Source of the DNA: Salmonirosea aquatica
GTDB taxonomy: Bacteria > Bacteroidota > Bacteroidia > Cytophagales > Spirosomataceae
Assembly: GCF_009296315.1 (NCBI RefSeq)
Contig: NZ_WHLY01000002.1
Location: forward strand, 4,500,501 to 4,564,500
DNA length: 64,000 bases
Reading direction: 5' to 3'
The notes beneath the pieces were generated by a model, which worked only from the letters and a program-made list of their open reading frames with translations, was not told the origin of the DNA and ran no database searches. This document shows positions 56,014 through 63,035 of this stretch, one piece after another. Made by a program: the position numbers and the translations under genes. Each line of letters opens with the position of its first letter. The first letter of the stretch is position 1.

Positions 56014-57306
56014 ATGAAGAATATCAGCACCCGCCAACGATTGACCACCGCCCCGACCCTCACCAAAGTCGACGAAGAATACAAACTGCATACCCTACCC
56101 AACGGCATCCGTATCGCTCACAAGCAGGTAGCTCACACCCAAATCGCCCATTGCGGCATCATGCTCGACATCGGCAGCCGCGACGAATCGCCCGAGCAGC
56201 AGGGGCTGGCGCATTTTTGGGAGCACATGGCGTTCAAGGGTACCGAAAAACGCCGCTCGCACCACATCATCAACCGCCTCGAAATCGTAGGAGGCGAACT
56301 GAATGCCTATACGACCAAGGAAAAAATTTGTTTCCACGCGTCGGTGCTCAACGAGCATTTCGACAAAGCGCTGGAACTGCTGGCCGATATTACATTTCAC
56401 TCCGTATTTCCTGAAAAACAGATCGAGCGCGAGCGGAACGTGATTCTGGAAGAAATGTCGATGTACTACGACTCGCCCGAAGACGCCATTCAGGACGATT
56501 TCGACGCACTGCTGTTTCCCGGCCACTCGCTGGGTTACAACATTCTAGGTACCCAGGAAACCGTCAAAGGCTTTTCGAGCGACGAACTGCGGACCTTTAT
56601 CCTGGAAAATCTGGATACGGAACATATTATCGTGTCGTCGGTGAGCCGGTTGCCGTTTGCCAAAATCGTCCGGCTGGCCGAAAGGTACCTCAGCGATATA
56701 CCTTTCAAGAAAACCACGCGGGTACGTACCCCGCCGCTATACTACCAAGCTGTGCAGCAGCAAGTGCAGCGCTCGCTCACGCAGGCGCAGTGCGCGATGG
56801 GCCGCCCCGCCTACCCCCTCACCGACGCGCGGCGGCTGCCGTTTTTCATGCTCGTGAACCTGTTGGGTGGTCCGGGTATGAACTCCCGCTTCAACATGGC
56901 CCTGCGCGAGCGATACGGCTTTGTCTATTCCATCGAGGCCGGATACACCGCCTACCTCGACACGGGGTACCTGGGCATCTACTTCGGCACCGAACCCCGG
57001 CAGTTGAACCGCAGCATCACGCTGATCCACAAAGAATTAAAGCGACTCCGCGAGCAGCCTCTTACCACCACCCAACTGCACCATACCAAAGTTCAGCTTA
57101 TGGGCCAACTGGCGATGTCGGAGGAAAGCAACCTGAGTTTTATGCTGATGATGGCCAAAAGCCTGCTCGACACCGAACGCGTGGATACCCTACCCGAAAT
57201 TTTCTCCGAAATCCAGCATGTAACCCCCACACAGTTGCAGGAAATGGCGCAGGAACTCTTTGATGAAAAGGAGTTTAGCTATTTGACTTTTTTGCCGGAG
57301 GAGTGA
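56014..57306 (+). CDS. M16-family zinc metallopeptidase
   Basis: About 430 residues from the ATG at 56014. The inverted zinc motif HFWEH lies in QGLAHFWEHMAFKGTEKR, with the downstream Glu in ERNVILEEMSMYYDS. The second, non-catalytic half follows with GGPGMNSRFNMALRERYGFVYSIEAGY. It cleaves peptides in the cytoplasm or periplasm; no signal peptide seen. A 35-base piece of its 3' end (57274-57308) is repeated exactly beyond the HigBA module. Confidence 0.88.
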   Translation: MKNISTRQRLTTAPTLTKVDEEYKLHTLPNGIRIAHKQVAHTQIAHCGIMLDIGSRDESPEQQGLAHFWEHMAFKGTEKRRSHHIINRLEIVGGELNAYTTKEKICFHASVLNEHFDKALELLADITFHSVFPEKQIERERNVILEEMSMYYDSPEDAIQDDFDALLFPGHSLGYNILGTQETVKGFSSDELRTFILENLDTEHIIVSSVSRLPFAKIVRLAERYLSDIPFKKTTRVRTPPLYYQAVQQQVQRSLTQAQCAMGRPAYPLTDARRLPFFMLVNLLGGPGMNSRFNMALRERYGFVYSIEAGYTAYLDTGYLGIYFGTEPRQLNRSITLIHKELKRLREQPLTTTQLHHTKVQLMGQLAMSEESNLSFMLMMAKSLLDTERVDTLPEIFSEIQHVTPTQLQEMAQELFDEKEFSYLTFLPEE

Positions 57307-57308
57307 GG
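57274..57308 (+). repeat. Direct repeat, copy 1, at the 3' end of the M16 gene
   Basis: Thirty-five bases covering the last codons (FSYLTFLPEE) and stop of the M16 gene. They recur identically at 58269-58303, with the HigBA module between the two copies. See the separate entry for the displaced tail. Confidence 0.85.
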
Positions 57309-57344
57309 GGGCGTTACTGGAACTGCTGATTCAGAATTATTGAT

Positions 57345-57388
57345 GCCCTCTGCTAACCCAGATTTGAAAATCCGGGTTAGCAGAGGGC
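57345..57388. repeat. Strong hairpin, 21-bp arms
   Basis: The arms 57345-57365 and 57368-57388 (beginning GCCCTCTGCTAACCC) pair with a single mismatch and almost no loop. It lies 38 bases past the M16 stop, at the edge of the HigBA insertion, with no T-run. It may be a terminator-like element or a palindromic scar of the insertion. Confidence 0.75.
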
Positions 57389-57452
57389 AACCTTTCATGT
57401 GACTCGGGTCGCGAACGCGTTAGCGGGTATGACGGATGTTTTATGGCACTTA

Positions 57453-57469
57453 GTTGTCTTTATGACAAC
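57453..57469. promoter_or_regulatory. Candidate HigA operator palindrome
   Basis: GTTGTC-TTTAT-GACAAC is a perfect 6-bp inverted repeat 34 bases before the HigB start. It differs from the half-sites of the module at 45.4 kb, so the two modules are probably not cross-regulated. Confidence 0.45.
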
Positions 57470-57503
57470 CAGGTGCTATATTTGGCTGGCAAATCTGTTT
57501 TTC

Positions 57504-57797
57504 ATGCATGTAATCAGTTTTAGAACTCTACGCGAATTTTACGATAAGAATGCGGCTGCCAAACCATATCTAACGGCTTGGTTCAAAACGGTCAAACAGG
57601 CCAAGTGGAGTAATGTCAATGATATGAGAAAAGATTTTCCGAGCGCCGAGATGGTGGTCGATGGAAAAGCTGTTTTCAACATCAAAGCCAATGATTATCG
57701 GCTGGTTGCTTTAATCGGATTCAGGACGAAAAAAGTATTTGTGCTTTGGCTAGGTACCCATGCCGACTATGATAAAATAAAAATAAAAGATTTATGA
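57504..57797 (+). CDS. higB: HigB-type mRNA interferase toxin, second module
   Basis: 97 residues from the ATG at 57504; the longer frame from 57399 is upstream leader. It reads MHVISFRTLREFYDKNAAAK, then FNIKANDYRLVALIGFRTKKVF and LWLGTHADYDKI, the diagnostic HigB ending. It is clearly homologous to the toxin at 45.4 kb (shared GTHAxYDKI). The stop overlaps the antitoxin start as ATGA. Confidence 0.88.
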   Translation: MHVISFRTLREFYDKNAAAKPYLTAWFKTVKQAKWSNVNDMRKDFPSAEMVVDGKAVFNIKANDYRLVALIGFRTKKVFVLWLGTHADYDKIKIKDL

Positions 57798-58162
57798 ACA
57801 TCGAGCTGATTCATACCGAAGCTGATTATCAGGCTGCACTACGACGGATCCGGGCACTGTGGGAAGCCGAGCCCCATACACCCCAGGCAGACGAGCTCGA
57901 AATATGGTCTATGCTTGTCAATAAATACGAAGAGGAGCATTTCCCAATCGAGGAACCCGACCCGATCGAATACCTGAAAATCCGCATGGAGGAACTGGGC
58001 CTTTCTCAGGAAGATTTGGTGCCTTATATGGGAAATAAGGGCAATGTTTCCAAGGTGCTTAACCGGAAACGTTCACTTTCCCTACAGATGATCCGCAATC
58101 TCCACCGGGGACTTAACCTTTCCTTGGAAGCACTCATTGCCGAGCCTATTCAGGCTGGTTAG
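57794..58162 (+). CDS. higA: HigA-type XRE antitoxin, second module
   Basis: A 122-residue protein. The N-terminal part (IELIHTEADYQAALRRIRALWEAEPHTPQADELEIW) is typical of HigA. The C-terminal HTH is MEELGLSQEDLVPYMGNKGNVSKVLNRKRSL. It overlaps the toxin by four bases. The pair sits between two copies of the M16 gene tail, suggesting insertion as a unit. Confidence 0.85.
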   Translation: MNIELIHTEADYQAALRRIRALWEAEPHTPQADELEIWSMLVNKYEEEHFPIEEPDPIEYLKIRMEELGLSQEDLVPYMGNKGNVSKVLNRKRSLSLQMIRNLHRGLNLSLEALIAEPIQAG

Positions 58163-58250
58163 CTCAGGCGTTGTGTAAAAGCAATCCCTACCTTTTGCTG
58201 GTAGTTGGCGATGAAGTTTGTGGAGAAACAGAGACAATGGATTATAGTAG

Positions 58251-58303
58251 CTCTTCGACGAGCGGGAATTTAGCTATTTGACTTTTTTGCCGGAGGAGTG
58301 AGG
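58251..58303 (+). pseudogene. Displaced 3' end of the M16 peptidase gene
   Basis: This 53-base stretch encodes LFDEREFSYLTFLPEE and a stop, matching the end of the intact M16 protein (LFDEKEFSYLTFLPEE). The last 35 bases are identical to 57274-57308. The first 18 differ only at wobble positions plus one Lys/Arg change. Upstream sequence is unrelated. It shows that DNA was inserted or recombined at the M16 3' end, leaving HigBA between two tails. Confidence 0.85.
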
Positions 58304-58311
58304 CCAGATAT

Positions 58312-60084
58312 CTAATCTAAGCTTTTCATAAATTCTTCAAAATCTTCGCCCCAAGCTTGCACAATTTTGCGAATCGTGTTTACAATTCGCTGAGCTAGGC
58401 CCAACTGGGCAATGAAGGGCATGGCCGAGGTTAATGCCTCTTTTGCGTAAGCCAAAGATTTTTCTTTGTCTGGGATACTTTGTAAAAAAAAGGCGCTCAG
58501 ATTAACAGCCGTGGTGGCCACGTAGGGTAGATAGGTCTGTGGGTTGATTTTGGCTAATTTTCTTCTGATCTGCAAGGCTTCTACATATAATCTCTCACCT
58601 TCGCTGAAATTATTGCTAACTATTTTACAGTTGGCTAAATTATTTAAATTTAGGGCTACATGAGGCAAATAGGCCTGGTGATTTTTCTTAGTTAACAGTT
58701 GATAAATTTGTAAAGCCTCTTCACAGAATTTTTGGGCAATATCAATTTGCTCCATATCTATATGCAAACTCCCCAAGTTGCTCAGCGTGATTGCCACATC
58801 TGGCAAATAAGTATGTGGACTTGCCCCGGCTAATATTTGTATAATATCCAGTGCTTCTTCTAATAATTTCTGGGCCCTTTCAAATTCGTTTTTAGCTTGG
58901 TGCAAGATTCCGAGATTGCTCAACGTGATGGCAACATCCGGCAGGTAGGTTTGTGGGTTGGTTCCGCCCAATTTTCTTTGTATATCCAGTGCTTCTTCTA
59001 ATAATTTCTGGGCCCTTTCAAATTCGTTTTTAGCTTGGTGCAAAATTCCGAGACTGCTCAACGTGATGGCAACATCCGGCAGGTAGGTTTGTGGATTGAT
59101 CTCGACCAACTTTCTTCGGATAGCCAGTGCTTTTTCGTATAGTTGTTGAGCTTTTTCAAATTCGTTTTTTTGTGAATGCAGATTTCCCAAATTACTCAAA
59201 GTTGTTGCTTGATGGGAACGGTAAGCTTGTGGATTGATTTCGGTCAGCTTACTTCGGATAGCCAGTGATTCTTCATACATTTGCTGAGCATTATCAAATT
59301 CATTATTTTGTAAAAATAAATTCCCCAGCTTATTGAGAACAGTTGCCATATTGGACAAATACATTTGAGGTTTAGTTTTTACAAGTTTCCTCAGGACAAT
59401 TAGTGTTTCCTCAAATAGTTCTTGGGCTCTCCTATATTCATTAGAATCTAATAAAAAATTAGCATATTGAAAAAGATTTTCAGTTGTCCGTTCAGCCCGT
59501 AAGGATTGCTCATAGTATTCCCTGGTTTTTTCAAAACGATCAAATAGATCAAAATTAATAGCCGTAAGCCGGGCAAGAATCAGATATTCGTTGGCCTTGT
59601 CAGATAGCTTGCTTTTGTTTTCAGTGGCTTTTTGTTGAATATTTTCTTTTTGTATCAGCAAAGTATCTAGCTCTGTACTCATTATCTCGCTATCGAGCAC
59701 TGCGCTGGCTTCCTTGAACTCACCTTTATCAAAATGCTGCTTCGCTAATCTCAGTCGCTCTGTATTGATGGGAATTCGGCTAAACTCTTCGGCAAGTTTG
59801 AGCACCTCCTGTTTTAAGGTTTCCAAGTCTTTTTCTTTCTGGCTTCGTTCCTGGTCGATTTCCAGTAATTCCACTTTGAAGTCAACTTCATCAGGGTATT
59901 TTTCTATCCTCTCCTTTGTTTTTTCAAAACGCTCATTGAGTTTCTGAATTTCAGCTTCCAGAGTTTTATACTGCGCAGCTTCTTTGAGGTTATTGATGAT
60001 CGTGTTGTCAGCCTGGATGAAAGCCCCACCAGCGGTATTGACATTACCAGTATTTACGTTTTTGGAGTCAGTAATTGGAGTCAT
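58312..60084 (-). CDS. TPR receptor-like protein with N-terminal amyloid-like motif
   Basis: About 590 residues from the ATG at 60084, seven bases past the upstream stop; the frame from the GTG at 60120 would overlap that gene. Residues 7-26 read KNVNTGNVNTAGGAFIQADN, nearly the same as the C-terminus of the upstream protein. A coiled coil covers about 35-110. At least seven 46-residue TPR-like repeats follow, built on NPQTYLPDVAITLSNLG and NEFERAQKLLEEAL. There is no NTPase or signal peptide. The layout suggests a sensor that recruits the partner through the shared motif. Confidence 0.8.
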   Translation of the reverse strand: MTPITDSKNVNTGNVNTAGGAFIQADNTIINNLKEAAQYKTLEAEIQKLNERFEKTKERIEKYPDEVDFKVELLEIDQERSQKEKDLETLKQEVLKLAEEFSRIPINTERLRLAKQHFDKGEFKEASAVLDSEIMSTELDTLLIQKENIQQKATENKSKLSDKANEYLILARLTAINFDLFDRFEKTREYYEQSLRAERTTENLFQYANFLLDSNEYRRAQELFEETLIVLRKLVKTKPQMYLSNMATVLNKLGNLFLQNNEFDNAQQMYEESLAIRSKLTEINPQAYRSHQATTLSNLGNLHSQKNEFEKAQQLYEKALAIRRKLVEINPQTYLPDVAITLSSLGILHQAKNEFERAQKLLEEALDIQRKLGGTNPQTYLPDVAITLSNLGILHQAKNEFERAQKLLEEALDIIQILAGASPHTYLPDVAITLSNLGSLHIDMEQIDIAQKFCEEALQIYQLLTKKNHQAYLPHVALNLNNLANCKIVSNNFSEGERLYVEALQIRRKLAKINPQTYLPYVATTAVNLSAFFLQSIPDKEKSLAYAKEALTSAMPFIAQLGLAQRIVNTIRKIVQAWGEDFEEFMKSLD

Positions 60085-60091
60085 GACCTTC

Positions 60092-60493
60092 TCAATTATC
60101 CCCTTGCCGAAAATCCCCACCTCCTGTGTTCACATTACCGGTGTTTACATTCTTGCTATGCATAATGCGGATGCTTTCTCCCCGGCTGGCCTTCGCTTGT
60201 AGGGAATCGTACATGGCTTTAAGGTCGGCTTCGGCTTCGGGGTTTCTTTTGAGAGCTTTGGCCAGAGCATTTTCAACAGCCCCTGTATTTAATTCGTCGG
60301 CAGGGTCGGCTTTCAAATCCTCAATTATTTCCTTTGGCTTTTTGTCCTCGGTAATAAAGATTGGCTTTATCCAATTGACAGTAGCTTCCGTAAAGTCACT
60401 AAAAAAATCCTGCACGGATTCGTTGTCTTTCAGCTTCTTGGCTAGGTAGGTTACTACGGCGCTAATCATGGCGGTGGTGGTAATCGGTTCCAT
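60092..60493 (-). CDS. Small helical putative effector with C-terminal amyloid-like motif
   Basis: A 133-residue protein of unrecognised family. Residues 1-110 are predicted helical, with a hydrophobic first helix (TTAMISAVVTYLAKKL) and FFSDFTEATVNWIKPIFI. The last 20 residues read KNVNTGNVNTGGGDFRQGDN. This motif matches the N-terminus of the next gene at 16 of 20 positions, although codons differ at many third positions. The order (helical domain, C-terminal motif, then a partner with the motif first) is that of HeLo/Bell-type cell-death effectors. Function is inferred. Confidence 0.75.
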   Translation of the reverse strand: MEPITTTAMISAVVTYLAKKLKDNESVQDFFSDFTEATVNWIKPIFITEDKKPKEIIEDLKADPADELNTGAVENALAKALKRNPEAEADLKAMYDSLQAKASRGESIRIMHSKNVNTGNVNTGGGDFRQGDN

Positions 60494-60558
60494 GTGAGGG
60501 AGGGTAAATAGTTGGGTTTGGAGAAAGTGTACGCTTCGCTCATAAAGTACACAAAAAA

Positions 60559-60586
60559 AGCGGGTAGTTCCAAGGAACCACCCGCT
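60559..60586 (-). terminator. Intrinsic terminator behind the cytochrome c gene
   Basis: AGCGGGTAGTTCC-AA-GGAACCACCCGCT forms a 13-bp stem with one mismatch, followed on the minus strand by seven T. It ends the cytochrome c transcript 22 bases past the stop. Confidence 0.85.
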
Positions 60587-60607
60587 GAGTATCAGAGCGA
60601 AAAAGGC

Positions 60608-60958
60608 TTACTTCTTCGCGGCGTCTTTTGGAGCCAGCGAATTGATATACTTGGCCAGCGTAAGGGCATCTTCCTTAGGTACCTGCGTCATGGGAGCCAT
60701 GGGAGGGTAGCCGGGCCAATGCTCCGGTACGGGCTTATAGATCAACTCTACAATCTTATCATTCGTATATTTTTTCTTGGCCACATCGGTATAGGCTGGA
60801 CCCACCAGGCGGGCGTCCACGCGGTGGCAGGCGCTACAGGTGTACTTGTTCATCAGGGCGGTGATGTTCTCGGGTACCTTCACCTGGGCATTGGCCGTAC
60901 CCATGCCTGCTACCAGGGCCAAGGCAGTCGCCCACAACATTCCGATTTTCTTTTTCAT
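60608..60958 (-). CDS. Periplasmic class I cytochrome c
   Basis: A 116-residue protein with a signal peptide (to about residue 24, ANA-QV). The haem site is CSACH (residues 41-45), and a Met ligand lies in the PPMAPMTQVPKEDALTLAKYI region. This is a small mono-haem electron carrier. It is monocistronic with its own terminator. Confidence 0.85.
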   Translation of the reverse strand: MKKKIGMLWATALALVAGMGTANAQVKVPENITALMNKYTCSACHRVDARLVGPAYTDVAKKKYTNDKIVELIYKPVPEHWPGYPPMAPMTQVPKEDALTLAKYINSLAPKDAAKK

Positions 60959-61038
60959 CTTTTGGATTTATTGTAAATAAGTAAGGAACTGAATAGTCTT
61001 CGCAACAAAAGTACGCAAGTAGGGCAATTCGCAAAATT

Positions 61039-62735
61039 TTAGTCGGAAGTTTTTTCTACCTCCGCATCCGGCGTCCAGTCTACCCGCAGTACCCGACTAT
61101 TAACGCCGATTTTTTCAAAAAAGTGTTGCCAGTGCAGCTGCTGCGCCGACAAATGGTCGGTGGGAGATTTGACCTCCACAAAATCGTATTCTTCGTCTTT
61201 CCAAACCAGCAGATCGGGGAAGCCGCGCGTGTTTTCGCGCAGGTTCTTAGCCATTTCGGTCAGAATCGTGTGGAGCTGGGTGGGTTCCAGGTAGTGTACC
61301 AGCAGCAGCACAATTTCCAGCAGTCCGTCGTACCAGGCCACGAGCACATTGGCAGTACCTAATTTTTCTTCGTAAGTCGTTTTTACCCGTTCAGAAAAGG
61401 CCTCGCGGCTACTCAGCTCACGCAGGCGGGCCAGCAGGGAGTACTCGCGCCGGATATAAAAATCGGGCAGAAAAAAATCGGAAGGTACCCTTTGCAAAGG
61501 GTGGTGGATGGCCCGCACGTTGGTGTCGTAGATAATATCCCAGAACACCAGCCCAAACAGCGCCCGCCACGGCTCATTTTCGCTGAACAGCGCCTGGTAC
61601 TCCTGCTCGCGGAAGTACTCCATCACGCCCAGTTCCACGCGGTAGCGAAACGAAATGGGCACGGGTACTGCATCGGCTTCTTTCAGGGCTTGGGTCGTAC
61701 GGCGTACGATACGCTTTTTCTTATTGAGGATTTTCTCCCGATAGTCCAATCCGAAAAACCGCTCGTCGGCATTCTGCGGACTGGCGATCATGTCGTCGCA
61801 GAGGGCCAGGGCTTCGTCCACGGCCCCGATGCGCTGGAGCAGCCGGGCGCGGCGCTCGCGCGAGGGAGCATGTTCGGTGAGCTGATAGACGGTCAGCGCC
61901 TGTTCAGGTAATTTTTTGCGTTCCAACCACGCACCTACCCGCAACACCAGCCGCCGGAACGAAGGTAGGGCCACATCGCTGAGTTCTCCGACGAGTCCGC
62001 CCTGCCAGTTCATGAACCAGTCGTAAATTTCTTCGGGCGGAAGTTCTTCTTTCTGCTCGTGGAAGGTTTCGCTGGTGAGCGAAATCATCAGCCGGTCTTC
62101 CACGTCCTTGCGCGTTTCGAAACGCACCGAGAAGTTTTCTTCCTGAAACGACTGGAACTTCACGTGCCCCAGGTCGCGGATTACGAACTCCGTCATGTCG
62201 TCGTGGCGGTTGCCGAAGAAGAGGAACTTCATCATCATCACCTCCACCTCGTGGCATACCTTCACCACGGGCTCCACGGCCTCCAGGCCTTCGAGCAGAT
62301 CCGTAAATTCGTATTCGTGCAGCAGCCAACGTACCAGATCGGGCTTGCGGATGCTTTTGGCGGGGGGACTATCGGAGCCAGAGCCTGGGTCAATAACAGC
62401 AGTTCGGGTTTGGTGAACAGGTCTACTACCTCGTCGGCGCGGCCCGCGTGGTCGGCGCTCAGGCTTTCTACAAACCCCGCCTCGATCAGTTCGGTCAGGG
62501 CGGCCGGGATGTCGCCAAGCTCGGCGTAGGCCAGGGAATTCACCTTAAAGAACGCGCCCCGGCGGTTGCTGAATCGCACGAACAGACACTGGGCATCCTC
62601 GGAAAGCGCGTCGAACGAATCCAGAAAGCTGCGTTCGGAGTCGTTGAGCAGGGTAGCGTACAGTTTTTTTACAAAATCCAGCACGTACCTGAAATTATCC
62701 AGATAGTACTTAGGGGGTAGGTCAGGGGTCTGCAA
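61039..62735 (-). pseudogene. FAN1-like VRR-NUC nuclease, frameshifted
   Basis: The C-terminal half has the VRR-NUC signature: RGFPDLLVWKDEEYDFVEVKSPTDHLSAQQLHW, with catalytic Asp, Glu and Lys as in FAN1. The N-terminal half (LYATLLNDSERSFLDSF, LTQALAP) lies in another frame. One extra base in the six-G run at 62362-62367 joins them as PPAKSIRKPDLVRWLLHEYEF, a SAP-like segment. The start is uncertain, probably the TTG at 62735. FAN1 enzymes trim branched DNA and interstrand crosslinks. Broken as written. Confidence 0.75.
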
Positions 62736-63035
62736 TGATGCGTGATGAATTATGAGTGAGTGGAATGGGTGGGTCTCAGAATTAACGCTTAAAAGCCATG
62801 GGCTTGTTTCGCCGTTGAGCAATCTTTTCACTTTACCTGTTGCTACGCTGTGCCTTTGCTTTTATGCGCCTTTGACACTTGAATCTTTGTGATGGAATAT
62901 AATCATACAAATAGAAAAATAAAACTTTAAAGTTGTACAATACCTAGTATAAGCCCCTGATTCATAGTGGCATTCTAGTATTTTGGAAAGAATTGATTTA
63001 CATTTGTTTCAACCAAAAACAATCCCGTAAACCTT
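62736..63035. other. Gene-free divergent region upstream of pgk
   Basis: 300 bases. Contains the palindrome AACTTTAAAGTT (62923-62934) overlapping TTGTACAA (62933-62940), and TACATTTG at 62999-63006, which fits a Bacteroidota -7 box 29 bases before pgk. No well-spaced -33 TTG was found. The words TGTGCCTTTGC and GCGCCTTTGACAC at 62849-62878 belong to a scattered intergenic word family. Confidence 0.45.

Noticed and set aside
57399-57503. N-terminal extension of the second HigB
   Set aside because: The homologous toxin at 45.4 kb starts at the position equivalent to 57504, and the extension contains the candidate operator.
58822-59240. Regular DNA repeats resembling a CRISPR array
   Set aside because: The 138-base period and open frame show that they encode TPR-like protein repeats.
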